Of a stretch of 32,282 nucleotides of DNA, positions 16,118-25,737 are shown piece after piece. The notes beneath the pieces were generated by a model. That model had not been told where the DNA came from. It made no database searches and saw nothing but the letters and a program-made list of their open reading frames with translations. The position numbers and the translations under genes are program-made. Numbering within the stretch: position 1 is the first letter of the stretch; each line of letters starts with the position of its first letter. Source of the DNA: Halovenus sp. (GTDB lineage Archaea > Halobacteriota > Halobacteria > Halobacteriales > Haloarculaceae); contig JAQCNM010000166.1 in the NCBI GenBank assembly GCA_028275025.1, positions 1 to 32,282 of the forward strand. The letters run 5' to 3'.

Positions 16118-16840
16118 ATGGGACGACGCATTCGCGGACAGCGACGCGGACGTGGTGGGTCGACGTTCCGTGCCCCCTCACACCGATACAAGGCCGAACT
16201 CTCCCACCGGACCGTCGAGGACGGCGACGTGATCCGCGGCACAGTCGTCGATATCGAGCACGACCCCGCGCGGAGTGCGCCGGTCGCGGCGGTCGAGTTC
16301 GAGGACGACGACCAGCGACTCGTGCTCGCGCCGGAGGGTGTCGCCGTCGGCGACGAGATACAGGTCGGTGTCTCGGCGAGTATCGAGGGCGGAAACACGC
16401 TCCCGCTTGCGGAGATCCCCGAGGGGGTCCCGGTCTGCAACGTGGAGGCGAAAGCCGGCGACGGCGGCAAGTTCGCCCGCGCCTCGGGTGTGAGTGCGAC
16501 ACTGCTCGCCCACGAGCGGACGGCGACTGTCGTCGAACTACCGTCCGGCCAGTTGAAGCGGCTCTCGCCGGACTGTCGGGCGACTATCGGGGTCGTCGCC
16601 GGCGGCGGTCGAACCGACAAACCGCTGGTGAAGGCGGGCAACAAACACCACAAGGCAAAGGCACGCGGGATGGTCTGGCCACGGGTGCGGGGTGTCGCGA
16701 TGAACGCCGTCGACCACCCGTTCGGTGGTGGCGGCCGCCAGCACCCCGGCCGACCAAAGAGCATCTCGCGGGACGCCGCCCCGGGCCGCAAGGTCGGGGA
16801 TATCGCCTCGCGCCGCACCGGTAGAGGTGGCGACCAATGA
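16118..16840 (+). CDS. rpl2: 50S ribosomal protein L2
   Basis: L2 bridges 23S rRNA domains near the peptidyl transferase centre and supports subunit joining. The 240-residue protein starts [20 protein letters not shown] and has the beta-barrel RNA-binding domain in the middle. The C-terminal block [20 protein letters not shown] (about 195-214) contains the conserved histidine that corresponds to the functionally important His of bacterial L2. Its stop overlaps the S19 start (ATGA). Confidence 0.97.
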   Translation: MGRRIRGQRRGRGGSTFRAPSHRYKAELSHRTVEDGDVIRGTVVDIEHDPARSAPVAAVEFEDDDQRLVLAPEGVAVGDEIQVGVSASIEGGNTLPLAEIPEGVPVCNVEAKAGDGGKFARASGVSATLLAHERTATVVELPSGQLKRLSPDCRATIGVVAGGGRTDKPLVKAGNKHHKAKARGMVWPRVRGVAMNAVDHPFGGGGRQHPGRPKSISRDAAPGRKVGDIASRRTGRGGDQ

Positions 16841-17262
16841 GTTCAGACGAGTACCAGATCGGCCACGAGGGCGAGTTCACCTACCGTGGCCACACGCTCG
16901 AAGACCTGCAGTCGATGACGATAGAGGAAGTCGCGGAACTGCTCCCCGCCCGACAGCGGCGAACTATCAGTCGCGGTCTGTCAGTCGAACAGGAGAAACT
17001 GCTGGCCGAAGCCCGCGGTGCCGGCGAGGAAGAGACGGCGAACGACCCGATCCGGACACACCTGCGGGACATGCCGATTGTTCCGGACATGATCGGTGTG
17101 ACGTTCGCGGTCCACAACGGCCAGGCGTTCGAGCGGGTGAAAGTCGAGCCGGAGATGCTCGGCCACTATCTCGGCGAGTTCCAACTGACACGCCAGTCCG
17201 TCGAGCACGGACAGGCCGGTATCGGAGCGACACGCTCCTCGAAGTTCGTACCACTCAAGTAA
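16837..17262 (+). CDS. rps19: 30S ribosomal protein S19
   Basis: S19 lies in the 30S head, near the A-site finger and bridge B1a. The 141-residue protein has the archaeal/eukaryal N-terminal extension ([20 protein letters not shown]) and the conserved core: [48 protein letters not shown]. The basic C-terminal tail ends [11 protein letters not shown]. The stop is two bases before the L22 ATG. Confidence 0.97.
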   Translation: MSSDEYQIGHEGEFTYRGHTLEDLQSMTIEEVAELLPARQRRTISRGLSVEQEKLLAEARGAGEEETANDPIRTHLRDMPIVPDMIGVTFAVHNGQAFERVKVEPEMLGHYLGEFQLTRQSVEHGQAGIGATRSSKFVPLK

Positions 17263-17264
17263 CA

Positions 17265-17732
17265 ATGGGAATCAGCTACTCAGTCGACGCCGACCCGGAC
17301 ACGACCGCACGAGCGATGCTCCGGGACCGGCAGATCAGCCTCAAGCACAGCACGGCCATCGCCCGCGAGATAAAGGGGATGCGCGCCGGTGACGCCGTCG
17401 AGTACCTCGAGGAGGTTCGCGAGGGCACGACGTCGGTGCCGATGCGTCAGCACAACGCCGGTGCAGGCCACCGCAACGATATCGACGGCTGGGACGCCGG
17501 TCGGTACCCCGAGAAAGCCGCCGGTGCCTTTCTCGACCTGCTGCAGAACGCAATCGGCAACGCCGATCATCAAGGGTTCGAGGGCCGAAGTATGAACATC
17601 ATGCACGTGGCCGCCCACAAGGTGGGTGAACAGCCCGGGCGAAAGCCCCGCGCGATGGGGCGGGCCTCGGAGTGGAACACCACAGAGGTCGACGTCGAAC
17701 TCATCATCGAGGAGGAACGAACGGATGGCTGA
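17265..17732 (+). CDS. rpl22: 50S ribosomal protein L22
   Basis: L22 contacts all 23S rRNA domains, and its beta-hairpin lines the exit tunnel opposite L4. The 155-residue protein begins MGISYSVDADPDTTARAMLR and contains SLKHSTAIAREIKGM, the archaeal hairpin region with RQHNAGAGHRNDIDGWDAGR, and the core ALL-type segment GAFLDLLQNAIGNADHQG. It ends in an acidic strand, TEVDVELIIEEERTDG. The last eight bases overlap the S3 start. Confidence 0.97.
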   Translation: MGISYSVDADPDTTARAMLRDRQISLKHSTAIAREIKGMRAGDAVEYLEEVREGTTSVPMRQHNAGAGHRNDIDGWDAGRYPEKAAGAFLDLLQNAIGNADHQGFEGRSMNIMHVAAHKVGEQPGRKPRAMGRASEWNTTEVDVELIIEEERTDG

Positions 17733-18633
17733 CGAACAGCAGTTCATCGAGAACGGCCTCCAACGCACCCAGATCGACGAGTTCTTTCAGGACGAACTCG
17801 GTCGCGCCGGCTACGGCGGGATGGAGATCGCAAAGACCCCGATGGGCACACAGATCGTGCTCGAGGCCGAGAAACCGGGGATGGTCATCGGAAAGGGTGG
17901 CAAGAACATCCGGAAGATAACCACCACCCTGGAGACGGAGTTCGACCTGGAGGACCCACAGATCGACGTCCAGGAGGTCGACGAGCCGGACCTGAACGCC
18001 CGCATCGTCGCGGACCGGTTGGCGAACGCCCTGGAGCGTGGGTGGTACTTCCGGAAGGCCGGCCACACCACCATCGACCGCATCATAGAGTCCGGTGCCC
18101 TCGGTGCCGAGATTGTTCTCTCGGGCAAGGTAACCGGCGCACGCTCGCGGGTCGAGAAGTTCAACCGCGGGTACATAAAACACAACGGCGAGCCAGCCGA
18201 GGAGATTGTCGACAGCGGTGTCGCGACGGCGGTGATGAAGCTCGGCACCATCGGTGTGCGGGTGAAGATCATCCCGCCGGGTGCGGAGCTCCCCGACGAC
18301 TTCGAGATCCGGCGTGACGTCGAGGTCGAGGACTACGTGCCCGACGACGAGGGTGTCGAGGAACTGCTCGCCGGCGAGAACGGCGCGGAACCGGCCGAGG
18401 CCGGGGACGAGCCCGACGACACCCCGGCCGCCGAGGAGGTCGTCGAGCCCGCCGAGGAGGTCGTCGAGCCCGCCGAGGAAGTCGTCGAGCCCGCCGAGGA
18501 GGTTGTCGAACCTGCCGAGGAGGCGGTCGTCGAACCTGTCGAGGGGGCGCCAGTCGAGGAGGACCTCGACGAGGAGACCGCCCAGGAGGCCGAGGAGCTG
18601 CTCGACGAGATGGAGGGGGTGGACGACGAATGA
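17725..18633 (+). CDS. rps3: 30S ribosomal protein S3
   Basis: S3 forms part of the mRNA entry tunnel and its helicase-like site. The 302-residue protein starts at the ATG at 17725 (MADEQQFIENGLQRTQIDEF), supported by GAGGAGG nine bases upstream. A type II KH domain carries the GxxG loop in MVIGKGGKNIRKI (about 53-65). The conserved C-domain contains GWYFRKAGHTTIDRI and VKIIPPGAELPDDFEI. From about residue 205 it becomes an acidic tail made of a repeated seven-residue unit (EEVVEPA). Acidic S3 tails are common in haloarchaea, but the regularity of the repeat here is striking. Confidence 0.96.
   Translation: MADEQQFIENGLQRTQIDEFFQDELGRAGYGGMEIAKTPMGTQIVLEAEKPGMVIGKGGKNIRKITTTLETEFDLEDPQIDVQEVDEPDLNARIVADRLANALERGWYFRKAGHTTIDRIIESGALGAEIVLSGKVTGARSRVEKFNRGYIKHNGEPAEEIVDSGVATAVMKLGTIGVRVKIIPPGAELPDDFEIRRDVEVEDYVPDDEGVEELLAGENGAEPAEAGDEPDDTPAAEEVVEPAEEVVEPAEEVVEPAEEVVEPAEEAVVEPVEGAPVEEDLDEETAQEAEELLDEMEGVDDE
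18430..18513 (+). repeat. Four 21-bp tandem repeats inside rps3
   Basis: The unit GCCGAGGAGGTCGTCGAGCCC occurs at 18430-18450 and 18451-18471. A copy with one change follows at 18472-18492 and one with three changes at 18493-18513, and then a degenerate copy. It encodes the AEEVVEP repeats of the S3 acidic tail in frame, so copy-number changes would not shift the frame. Confidence 0.9.
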
Positions 18634-18866
18634 CGATCCTCCACCCCGAGGAGATCCGCGACATGACGCCGGCGGAGCGCAAGGCGGAGCTCGAACAGCT
18701 CGAGACGGAACTGCTGAACGACGAGTCGGTAAAGGCCGCAGGCGGGATGCCCGAGAACCCGGCACGGATACGGGAGTTGCGACGGACCATCGCCCGGATG
18801 AAGACGATCAGAAACGAGGAGGGCGACCTCGAGTCAGAGGTCGACCAGCAGGATGCGGAGCCATGA
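18630..18866 (+). CDS. rpl29: 50S ribosomal protein L29
   Basis: L29 is a small helical hairpin protein near the tunnel exit, next to L23. The 78-residue protein has the typical opening LHPEEIRDMTPAERKAELEQ and the second helix ENPARIRELRRTIARMKTI. An acidic C-terminus (LESEVDQQDAEP) follows. The start overlaps the S3 stop by four bases and its end overlaps the Rpp29 start. Confidence 0.96.
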   Translation: MTILHPEEIRDMTPAERKAELEQLETELLNDESVKAAGGMPENPARIRELRRTIARMKTIRNEEGDLESEVDQQDAEP

Positions 18867-19150
18867 GCCTGACCGCAGAGACAGTTGCCCGGCACGAACT
18901 CGTCGGGTTGTCTGTGGCGGTCGTGGCGGCGTCGAACCCGGACCTGGTCGGCATCGACGGCGAGGCCGTGATGGAGACGACACAGACAGTCGGTATCGAG
19001 CAGAACGACCGCGTGCTGCAGGTACCAAAGGCGGATGCCACGTTTGTCTGGACCGTGCCGTCGGGCGAACGTGTCAGAACAGAGGGCGAGCGGCTCGTCG
19101 GGCGACCGGCGCGGCGCACGGAACAGCGGAGTGATTCACCATGGCGATAG
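18863..19150 (+). CDS. rnp1: Ribonuclease P protein component 1 (Rpp29)
   Basis: Rpp29 (Pop4 homologue) is a protein subunit of archaeal RNase P, which removes 5' leaders from tRNA precursors; it pairs with Rpp21. The 95-residue protein has an Sm-like barrel pattern: HELVGLSVAVVAASNPDLVG, then GEAVMETTQTVGI and VPKADATFVWTVPSGERV. Its location between L29 and S17 is the standard archaeal position. It overlaps the L29 end by four bases and its last ten bases overlap S17. Confidence 0.93.
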   Translation: MSLTAETVARHELVGLSVAVVAASNPDLVGIDGEAVMETTQTVGIEQNDRVLQVPKADATFVWTVPSGERVRTEGERLVGRPARRTEQRSDSPWR

Positions 19151-19485
19151 GACTAGACGTAACACAGCCTCCGGAGCCAGAGAACCCGGAGGAGTACGAC
19201 TACGAGACGTGCCCGTTCTACGGTGAGCTGTCCGTTCGTGGACAGCTCATCGAGGGCGAGGTCGTCTCGACCGATATGGACCGAACGGCCGTCGTCGAGC
19301 GAGAGTACGACGTGACGGTGCCGAAGTACGACCGATTGATGAAGCGACGGTCGCGGGTTCCGGCGCACGTGCCGGGCGTGCTCGAACCACTCTCGATTGG
19401 TGACACGGTGCGGATTGCAGAGACCCGACCCCTCTCGAAGACGAAGTCACACGTCGTCGTCGAGGTCCAGAGAGGTGACGCCTGA
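19141..19485 (+). CDS. rps17: 30S ribosomal protein S17
   Basis: S17 is a primary 16S rRNA binder with an OB fold. The 114-residue protein has an archaeal N-terminal arm with [20 protein letters not shown] and the core [20 protein letters not shown], followed by [20 protein letters not shown] and [22 protein letters not shown] lies five bases before the ATG at 19141, a good Shine-Dalgarno inside the Rpp29 gene that supports this overlapping start. Confidence 0.97.
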   Translation: MAIGLDVTQPPEPENPEEYDYETCPFYGELSVRGQLIEGEVVSTDMDRTAVVEREYDVTVPKYDRLMKRRSRVPAHVPGVLEPLSIGDTVRIAETRPLSKTKSHVVVEVQRGDA

Positions 19486-19883
19486 TGGAGGCGATGAAAG
19501 CAGACGTCACCCAGGGACTCAAGAAGGGGTCGATACTGACCTGTGCCGACAACACCGGCGCACGCGAACTGAAGGTGCTGAGCACGTCGGGTTACTCCGG
19601 GCGACTCAACCGGCAGCCAAAGGCCGGGTTGGGTGACCGGATCACCGTGTCGGTGACGAAGGGGACCCCCGAGATGCGCCGGCAGGTGCTCAACGCGGTT
19701 ATCGTCAGGCAGCGCAAGCCGATCCGGCGGCCGGACGGCACCCGGCTGTCCTTCGAGGACAACGCCGGCGTCGTCGTCGACGACAACGACGACCCACGGG
19801 GAACCGAAATAAAAGGACCGATCGCACGCGAGGTCGCAGAGCGGTTCGGCGCGATTGCATCCACAGCTACGATGATAGTATGA
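19485..19883 (+). CDS. rpl14: 50S ribosomal protein L14
   Basis: L14 is a beta-barrel protein at the subunit interface (bridges B5 and B8). The 132-residue length equals that of other haloarchaeal L14 proteins. It shows [59 protein letters not shown] and the final [17 protein letters not shown]. The ATG at 19485 ([11 protein letters not shown]) is preferred to one three codons later because the family starts with MEA. It shares one base with the S17 stop. Confidence 0.97.
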   Translation: MEAMKADVTQGLKKGSILTCADNTGARELKVLSTSGYSGRLNRQPKAGLGDRITVSVTKGTPEMRRQVLNAVIVRQRKPIRRPDGTRLSFEDNAGVVVDDNDDPRGTEIKGPIAREVAERFGAIASTATMIV

Positions 19884-20239
19884 CACAACAGCCACACAAA
19901 CAGCGGGAGGCACAGCGCGAGGCACCCCTGCACGAGCGACACAAGCAGGTCAGGTCGACGCTCTCGTCGGATCTCCGCGAGGAGTACGGCCAACGTTCGG
20001 TGCGGGTCAACCAGGGCGACACCGTCGAGGTGATGCGCGGTGACTTCGCCGACGAGGAGGGCGAGGTGCTCGAGGTCGACCTGCGTGACGCGAGAATCCA
20101 GGTCGAGGGGATCACGAACGAGACGGTCGACGGTGAGGAGGTGCCACGGCCGCTGGATGCGAGCAACGTCCGTGTCACCGACCTGGACCTGTCGGACGAT
20201 ATCCGGCGGGACCGTCTCGAATCGGAGGCTGAACAGTGA
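19880..20239 (+). CDS. rpl24: 50S ribosomal protein L24
   Basis: L24 initiates 50S assembly and lies near the tunnel exit. The 119-residue protein starts [20 protein letters not shown], a typical basic archaeal arm, and contains a KOW motif in [20 protein letters not shown] (about 50-69). The remainder, [20 protein letters not shown] and [15 protein letters not shown], matches haloarchaeal L24. It overlaps both neighbours by four bases. Confidence 0.96.
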   Translation: MTQQPHKQREAQREAPLHERHKQVRSTLSSDLREEYGQRSVRVNQGDTVEVMRGDFADEEGEVLEVDLRDARIQVEGITNETVDGEEVPRPLDASNVRVTDLDLSDDIRRDRLESEAEQ

Positions 20240-21024
20240 CGAACCACCAGAAGCGGCTCTCGGCACCCGACAGTTGGCCGGTCGAGCGAAAGGCCGAGAT
20301 GTTCACGGTCAAGGCGGACGCGGGGCCACACGGCGACGCGGGTGTGCCGTTGCTCATCCTGCTGCGGGACGTCCTCGGCTACGTGGACAGCCGCAAGGAG
20401 GCCCGTTACGCACTCGGCCAGGACACTGTCGTCATCAACGGGACACCGGTCTCCGACGAGGAGCGTCCGGTCGGGATGTTCGACATCATCGCGTTTCGCG
20501 AGCGCGGGGAGTACTACCGGGTGTTCCCCGGCGAGGGCGGGCGACTGTCGCTGACGCCCATCGACGCCGACGCCGCCGGGAGTAAACTCGGCAGGGTCGT
20601 CGGGAAACAACACGTTCCGGGCGGTGACGTGCAGTTGACGCTGCACGACGGACAGACACTGCTCGTCGACGACGCCGGGACCTACGGTGTCGGTGACTCT
20701 ATCGTGATCGCAAACGACGACACGGCTATCGTCGCCCACTTCGAGTACGAGGAGGGCGCGCTGGCGACCGCCGTTGCCGGTCGACACGCCGGTCAGATCG
20801 CCGTTATCGACGAGATACAGGTGACCGCGGGCAGTTCCGACAACAACGTCCTGCTCTCTGCGTACCACAGCGAGGAAACCTTCGAGACCATCGAGGAGTA
20901 CATCGTCGTCATCGACGAGAACTTCATCGACGACGAGGGTCGTGACGAGTCGGCGGAGACAGACGAGTCGGCGGAGACAGACGAGTCAGCGGAGACAGAC
21001 ACAGAGACGGAGGGTGACACATGA
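20236..21024 (+). CDS. rps4e: 30S ribosomal protein S4e
   Basis: S4e is an archaeal/eukaryal-specific 30S protein. The 262-residue product has the N-terminal S4e domain ([20 protein letters not shown]), an S4-type RNA-binding domain ([20 protein letters not shown] to about 105), and a central S4e and KOW-like region with [20 protein letters not shown]. An acidic low-complexity tail, made of three DESAET repeats, follows from about residue 236 and makes it longer than the usual roughly 235-245 residues. The start is GTG, overlapping the L24 stop as GTGA. Confidence 0.95.
   Translation: MTNHQKRLSAPDSWPVERKAEMFTVKADAGPHGDAGVPLLILLRDVLGYVDSRKEARYALGQDTVVINGTPVSDEERPVGMFDIIAFRERGEYYRVFPGEGGRLSLTPIDADAAGSKLGRVVGKQHVPGGDVQLTLHDGQTLLVDDAGTYGVGDSIVIANDDTAIVAHFEYEEGALATAVAGRHAGQIAVIDEIQVTAGSSDNNVLLSAYHSEETFETIEEYIVVIDENFIDDEGRDESAETDESAETDESAETDTETEGDT
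20944..20997 (+). repeat. Three 18-bp tandem repeats inside rps4e
   Basis: The unit GACGAGTCGGCGGAGACA occurs at 20944-20961, 20962-20979 and, with one change, 20980-20997. It encodes the in-frame hexapeptide DESAET of the S4e C-terminal tail. Confidence 0.9.
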
Positions 21025-21545
21025 GTTCGGAGACAGACGAGTTCCACGAGATGCGGCAGCCACGCATCGAGAAGGCCGTCGTCCACATGGGCGTCGGCCA
21101 GGGTGGCCGCGAACTCGGTCAGGGTGAGGAGATTCTGGCGGCGGTAACCGACCAGCAGCCGGTTCGGACCGTCGCGACGATGACTGAGCCGGAGTTCGGC
21201 ATCCGCGAGGGTGAACCCATCGGTGCGAAGGTGACCCTGCGCGACGACGACGCCGCGGCGTTTCTGGAGACGGCACTCGACCTGGCCGAACTGACGCGGA
21301 GCCAGTTCGACGACACCGGCAACTTCAGCTTCGGTGTCGAGGACCACACCGACTTTCCCGGCCAGGAGTACGACCCGACTATCGGCATCTACGGGCTCGA
21401 CGTGACGGTGAACCTCGTGCGTCCGGGCTACCGGGTCGCAAAGCGGGACCGGGCATCGCGCTCGATACCCTCGGCCCACCGGCTCACGGTCGACGACGCG
21501 GTCGCGTTCGTGGAGTCGACCTTCGACGTGGAGGTGACCGCATGA
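21021..21545 (+). CDS. rpl5: 50S ribosomal protein L5
   Basis: L5 binds 5S rRNA and contacts P-site tRNA in the central protuberance. The 174-residue protein shows [20 protein letters not shown] near the N-terminus, the GAKVTLR strand, and the core [20 protein letters not shown] followed by [20 protein letters not shown]. The starting ATG overlaps the S4e stop by four bases, and the end overlaps S14. Confidence 0.97.
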   Translation: MSSETDEFHEMRQPRIEKAVVHMGVGQGGRELGQGEEILAAVTDQQPVRTVATMTEPEFGIREGEPIGAKVTLRDDDAAAFLETALDLAELTRSQFDDTGNFSFGVEDHTDFPGQEYDPTIGIYGLDVTVNLVRPGYRVAKRDRASRSIPSAHRLTVDDAVAFVESTFDVEVTA

Positions 21546-21727
21546 GCGACAACTCCGACGTCGAGGAGGAGGTCACCGGCGAACACGCGAGCACACGGAG
21601 CAAACAGCTAGAACAATGCCAGCGCTGCGGGCGCAAACAGGGCCTGGTCGGCAAGTACGACATCTACCTCTGCCGGCAGTGCTTCCGTGAGGTGTCCCGG
21701 AGCATGGGGTTCAAAAAGTACTCATGA
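21542..21727 (+). CDS. rps14: 30S ribosomal protein S14, zinc-binding type
   Basis: S14 belongs to the 30S head. The 61-residue protein carries a four-cysteine zinc site, C26-x2-C29 in [10 protein letters not shown] and C44-x2-C47 in YLCRQCFRE. It ends with the conserved [10 protein letters not shown]. An acidic 15-residue N-terminal arm is added, as in other haloarchaea. It overlaps L5 and S8 by four bases each. Confidence 0.97.
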   Translation: MSDNSDVEEEVTGEHASTRSKQLEQCQRCGRKQGLVGKYDIYLCRQCFREVSRSMGFKKYS

Positions 21728-22116
21728 CAGGTAACGACCCACTCGCCAACGCACTCTCTGCGATCGACAACGCCGAGAGCGTCGGGCATCTCACACAGGA
21801 GGTACAACCCGCCTCGAACGAGATCGGCAGTGTACTCGAGGTTCTCTACGACCGGGGGTACATCGACGGTTTCCAGCGGATAGACGATGGAAAGGCCGGT
21901 CGGTTCGAGGTCGAATTAAAAGGAGCAATCAACGCGTGTGGCCCGGTCAAACCCCGCTACTCGGCGGGTGCCAACGAGTTCGAGCGCTGGGAGAAGCGGT
22001 TTCTCCCGGCTCGTGACTACGGAACACTCGTCGTCACCACCTCACACGGCATCATGAGCCACTACGAGGCACGCCAGGGCGGAATCGGTGGCCAGGTCAT
22101 CGCATACATCTACTGA
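21724..22116 (+). CDS. rps8: 30S ribosomal protein S8
   Basis: S8 binds the central domain of 16S rRNA early in assembly. The 130-residue protein starts [20 protein letters not shown] and has [20 protein letters not shown] and the [20 protein letters not shown] strand region. The C-terminal RNA-binding block [20 protein letters not shown] matches archaeal S8 (S15a type). The L6 ATG follows two bases after the stop. Confidence 0.97.
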   Translation: MTGNDPLANALSAIDNAESVGHLTQEVQPASNEIGSVLEVLYDRGYIDGFQRIDDGKAGRFEVELKGAINACGPVKPRYSAGANEFERWEKRFLPARDYGTLVVTTSHGIMSHYEARQGGIGGQVIAYIY

Positions 22117-22118
22117 TA

Positions 22119-22655
22119 ATGCCAGAAACACAACTTCAGATACCGGATGCGGTGAGTGCCGAGGTGGACCACCTCGAACTCACCGTCGAGGGACCAAACG
22201 GCAGCGTCACACGCCGGCTGTGGTACCCGGACGTCTCGGTGACTGTCGAGAGCGGCGAGGTCGTCATCACGAGTGAGAGCGACGACGCGAAGACCGCCTC
22301 GACGGTCGGCACGTTCGAGAGTCACATCGAGAATATGTTCCACGGTGTCACCGAGGGCTGGGAGTACGAGATGGAGGTGTTTTACTCTCACTTCCCGATG
22401 CAGGTGACAATCGAGGACGGCGAGGTCGTTATCTCGAACTTCCTCGGCGAGCGGGCCGACCGGCGCACGGCTATCCACGGCAACACCGACGTCGAGATCG
22501 ACGGCGAGTTGCTCACGCTGCGCGGGCCCGACATCGAGGCTGTTGGACAGACCGCTGCCGACATCGAACAGTTGACACGCGTTACCGACAAGGACATCCG
22601 TGTCTTTCAGGACGGCGCGTACATCACGAACAAGCCGACTCGGGGTGACGCCTGA
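22119..22655 (+). CDS. rpl6: 50S ribosomal protein L6
   Basis: L6 lies near the factor-binding stalk base and the sarcin-ricin loop. The 178-residue protein has two repeated L6 folds: the first around [20 protein letters not shown], and the second around [20 protein letters not shown], followed by [19 protein letters not shown]. It ends with [16 protein letters not shown]. Its last base is the first base of the L32e start codon. Confidence 0.97.
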   Translation: MPETQLQIPDAVSAEVDHLELTVEGPNGSVTRRLWYPDVSVTVESGEVVITSESDDAKTASTVGTFESHIENMFHGVTEGWEYEMEVFYSHFPMQVTIEDGEVVISNFLGERADRRTAIHGNTDVEIDGELLTLRGPDIEAVGQTAADIEQLTRVTDKDIRVFQDGAYITNKPTRGDA

Positions 22656-23638
22656 TGAGTGCCGACGAAGACGAGACACTGACCGGACTGGGCGGTGTCG
22701 ACGAGGAGACGGCAGCCAGTCTGCGCGAGGCGGGCTACGAGTCTATCGAGCACGTCGCCGCAGCCGACCAAGACGACCTGGAGGGGGTCGAGGGTGTCAG
22801 CACAGCGCTGGCAGCCCGAATAAAGGCAGAGACCGCCGGCATCGAGGTAAACGACGAGGTCGACGCGGCCGTTGCCGAACTCGGTGACAGCGACGAGGAC
22901 GACACGGAAGCGGAGCCGAGCGAGGAGCAGGTCGCGGCCACCGAGGACACAGACGAGGCGGAGACGATCGGCGACCTGACCGACATTAGCGGCGTCGGTG
23001 AGCAGAAAGCCGAGGCGCTGCGGGAGGCCGGCTACGACACCGTCGACTACATCCGCGGTGCGAGCCAGGACGAACTGGCAGACGTCGAGGGTGTCGGGAT
23101 GGCGCTCGCGGCACGTATAAAAGCCGACGTCGGTGACATCGACCTCGAGGAGGAGGTCGAAGAGGAGGAAGAGTCGGTCGAGGAGACCGAGGCAGTGGAG
23201 ACAGAACTGGTCGCCCGGGGGCTGTCCGAGAAGACCCCCGAACTGGACGACGAGGACGCGCGGCTGCTCGCCCAGCGCCGCCGGATCGGCAAGCCGAAGT
23301 TCAACCGGCAGGACCACCACAAAAAAAAGCGGGTGCCAAAGTCCTACCGGCGACCCCGTGGTCAGCTCTCGAAGCAGCGAAAGGGTGTCAAAGGAAAGGG
23401 CGACACCGTCGACCCCGGTTTCCGGACACCGGAGGCGATCCGAGGACTCCATCCCTCGGGGTTCGAGGAGGTGCGGGTCCACAACACGGACGACTTGGAG
23501 GGTGTCGACGGTGACCAGCAGGCGGTGCGCATCGCCTCGGCCGTCGGTGGCCGTAAACGCGAGCGTATCGAGGAGCAGGCAGAGGACAACGGTATCCGGG
23601 TGCTCAACCCGACCTACGAGGAGGTGGAGGTCGAATGA
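22655..23638 (+). CDS. rpl32e: 50S ribosomal protein L32e with doubled HhH extension
   Basis: L32e is an archaeal/eukaryal large-subunit protein. The core (about 182-327) is clear: [58 protein letters not shown] and [12 protein letters not shown]. Haloarchaeal L32e (for example 241 residues in Haloarcula) normally has one N-terminal helix-hairpin-helix module. This 327-residue version has two related copies, at about 9-64 (ending [15 protein letters not shown]) and 108-163 (ending [15 protein letters not shown]), joined by acidic linkers. The downstream copy is the one that aligns with the normal extension, so the first is extra. HhH modules usually bind nucleic acid, but their role here is unknown. 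Confidence 0.95.
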   Translation: MSADEDETLTGLGGVDEETAASLREAGYESIEHVAAADQDDLEGVEGVSTALAARIKAETAGIEVNDEVDAAVAELGDSDEDDTEAEPSEEQVAATEDTDEAETIGDLTDISGVGEQKAEALREAGYDTVDYIRGASQDELADVEGVGMALAARIKADVGDIDLEEEVEEEEESVEETEAVETELVARGLSEKTPELDDEDARLLAQRRRIGKPKFNRQDHHKKKRVPKSYRRPRGQLSKQRKGVKGKGDTVDPGFRTPEAIRGLHPSGFEEVRVHNTDDLEGVDGDQQAVRIASAVGGRKRERIEEQAEDNGIRVLNPTYEEVEVE

Positions 23639-24081
23639 CTGACCTCAGCGCACAGAAACGGCTCGCCGCCGACGAGCTCGGTGTGGGCAAGAGCCGTCTC
23701 TGGTTCGACCCCGACCGGCAGTCGGACCTCGCGGAGGCGATCACCCGGGAGGATATCCGCGAACTGGCCGACGAGGGTGCGATTCAGGTCGACCCGAAGT
23801 CGGGTAACTCCCGTGGTCGCGCCCGCGAGCGACAGGAGAAACGCTCCTACGGACACCAGAAGGGACCGGGCTCGCGAAAGGGAAAATCCGGTGCCCGCGA
23901 GGACGAGACAGAGGACTGGCAGTCGCGTATCCGCGCCCAGCGGAAGCGACTGCGTGAACTCCGTGACGCCGACGAGATCTCCCGCAGCGAGTACCGCACG
24001 CTCTACGACAAGGCCGGCGGCGGGGAGTTCGACAGCGTGGCCGACCTCGAGCGACAGCTCGAGACACGAGGTGATGCATGA
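23635..24081 (+). CDS. rpl19e: 50S ribosomal protein L19e
   Basis: L19e is an archaeal/eukaryal protein with long helices that reach from the 50S surface toward the 30S. The 148-residue protein begins [20 protein letters not shown] and contains [20 protein letters not shown], the basic [20 protein letters not shown] and [11 protein letters not shown] segment, and the helical tail. It overlaps L32e by four bases. Confidence 0.97.
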   Translation: MTDLSAQKRLAADELGVGKSRLWFDPDRQSDLAEAITREDIRELADEGAIQVDPKSGNSRGRARERQEKRSYGHQKGPGSRKGKSGAREDETEDWQSRIRAQRKRLRELRDADEISRSEYRTLYDKAGGGEFDSVADLERQLETRGDA

Positions 24082-24641
24082 TGGCAACAGGACCACAGTA
24101 CACAGTACCGATGCGGCGACGACGCGAGGCCAGAACAGACTACCATCAGCGGTTGCGCCTGCTGAAATCAGGGAAACCACGGCTCGTCGCACGCACGAGC
24201 AACACCCAAGTCAGGGCGCAGCTGGTCGCAACTGGTCCCCAGGGCGACGAGACGGTCGCGAGCGCGCGCTCGAACGACCTCCGCGAGTACGGCTGGGAGG
24301 CGCCGACCGGGAACATGCCGGCGGCGTACCTGACCGGCCTGCTGGCGGGGCTACGTGCACTCGACGCCGGCAGGGCGCAGGCGGTGCTCGATATCGGCCT
24401 GCACTCCCCGACACCGGGGAACAAGGTGTTTGCAGTACAGGAGGGAGCGATCGACGCGGGGCTAGAAATCCCGCACAACGACTCGGTGCTCGCAGACTGG
24501 TCGCGGACCCGCGGCGAGCACATCGCGGCGTACGCCGAACAGGAGGAGGGGCTCTACAGCGGTGCGTTCGACGCGACAGAGCTCCCGGCGCACTTCGACG
24601 AACTGCGTGAACGACTCCTCGACGAGGAGGTGGAGCTATGA
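24081..24641 (+). CDS. rpl18: 50S ribosomal protein L18
   Basis: L18 binds 5S rRNA in the central protuberance. The 186-residue protein contains [20 protein letters not shown] and [20 protein letters not shown], typical of archaeal L18 (L5e family). Later come [20 protein letters not shown] and ISS-like [20 protein letters not shown]. Two adjacent ATG codons exist at 24078 and 24081. GAGGTGAT at 24068-24075 is only two bases from the first but five from the second, so the second is chosen. Confidence 0.96.
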   Translation: MATGPQYTVPMRRRREARTDYHQRLRLLKSGKPRLVARTSNTQVRAQLVATGPQGDETVASARSNDLREYGWEAPTGNMPAAYLTGLLAGLRALDAGRAQAVLDIGLHSPTPGNKVFAVQEGAIDAGLEIPHNDSVLADWSRTRGEHIAAYAEQEEGLYSGAFDATELPAHFDELRERLLDEEVEL

Positions 24642-25276
24642 GTGCCGGAGAGGGCTGGGTCCCACAGACCCGGCTCGGCAAGCAGGTCGCCGACGGCGAC
24701 GTAAGCAGTATCGACGACGCGCTCGACTCGGGGCTCCCACTAAAAGAACCCGAGCTGGTCGACCAGCTGGTCACCCTCGAGGACGAGGTGCTCGACATCA
24801 ACATGGTCCAGCGGATGACCGACTCCGGACGGCGTGTGAAGTTCCGGTGTGTGGTCGTTGTCGGCGACCGCGACGGGCTGATCGGGTACGCACAGGGCCG
24901 TGACGACCAGGTTGGCGGGGCGATCGAGAAGGCGATCGACATCGCCAAGCTGAATCTCATCCGGGTCCCTCTGGGTAGCGGGTCCTGGGAGGACCGACCC
25001 GGTGGGAACCACTCGCTTATCCGCAACGCCGAGGGAACGGCCGGGAGCGTGCGCGTGGAGGTCCGGCCGGCGCCAAAGGGGCTCGGGTTGGCGGCCGCTG
25101 AGACGCCCCGGAACGTGCTCGAACTCGCGGGCGTCGAGGACGCCTGGACAAAGAGCCACGGCAACACCCGGACGACAGTCAACCTCGCGAAGGCGACCTA
25201 CAACGCCCTGGAGAACGCCGCACAGGCACGTGTCCCAGAGCGGGTGCGCGAGCGCCAGCGGGAGGTGAACAGATGA
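24638..25276 (+). CDS. rps5: 30S ribosomal protein S5
   Basis: S5 helps control decoding fidelity and shapes the mRNA entry site. The 212-residue protein opens with [20 protein letters not shown]. Its double-stranded RNA-binding-like S5 domain holds [20 protein letters not shown] and [20 protein letters not shown] (about 66-105). The C-terminal domain contains [20 protein letters not shown] and [20 protein letters not shown]. It overlaps L18 and L30 by four bases each. Confidence 0.97.
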   Translation: MSAGEGWVPQTRLGKQVADGDVSSIDDALDSGLPLKEPELVDQLVTLEDEVLDINMVQRMTDSGRRVKFRCVVVVGDRDGLIGYAQGRDDQVGGAIEKAIDIAKLNLIRVPLGSGSWEDRPGGNHSLIRNAEGTAGSVRVEVRPAPKGLGLAAAETPRNVLELAGVEDAWTKSHGNTRTTVNLAKATYNALENAAQARVPERVRERQREVNR

Positions 25277-25737
25277 AGATTATCGTCCAGCTCCGTGGGG
25301 AGGTCAACATGAACCAGGACGTGTCCGACACCCTGGAGATGCTGAATCTCGGACGGGTCAACCACGCAACACTCGTTCCGGAGGAGCCAACCTACGAGGG
25401 GATGGTGACGAAGGTAAACGACTACGTCGCCCACGGGAGACCCAGCCAGGAGACGGTCGAACTGCTCATAGAACGGCGGGCCGAACCGGACACCGGCGAG
25501 GCGGATATCGACGACGAGTGGGTTGTGTCGAACACCGACCACGACTCGGTATCGGCACTCGCCGAGGCGCTGCTGGCCGAGGAGACGACACTCGGGGCCG
25601 CCGGGCTGTCCCCCACACTCCGGCTCCACCCGCCACGCGGCGGCCACAAGGGTATTAAACAACCAGTCGCTACTGGTGGACAGATCGGTGTACACGACAC
25701 CGACACACTCGATCAGCTGTTGGAGGCGATGCGATAA
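25273..25737 (+). CDS. rpl30: 50S ribosomal protein L30
   Basis: This is the archaeal L30 (L7e-related) protein of the 50S subunit. The 154-residue length equals that of the haloarchaeal family. It shows [40 protein letters not shown] and the C-terminal [20 protein letters not shown]. It overlaps S5 by four bases and L15 by one base. Confidence 0.97.
   Translation: MKIIVQLRGEVNMNQDVSDTLEMLNLGRVNHATLVPEEPTYEGMVTKVNDYVAHGRPSQETVELLIERRAEPDTGEADIDDEWVVSNTDHDSVSALAEALLAEETTLGAAGLSPTLRLHPPRGGHKGIKQPVATGGQIGVHDTDTLDQLLEAMR

Noticed and set aside
17626-17724. Upstream in-frame extension of S3
   Set aside because: The extension overlaps the L22 coding sequence and lacks similarity to S3. The ATG at 17725 has a Shine-Dalgarno sequence and gives the normal family start.
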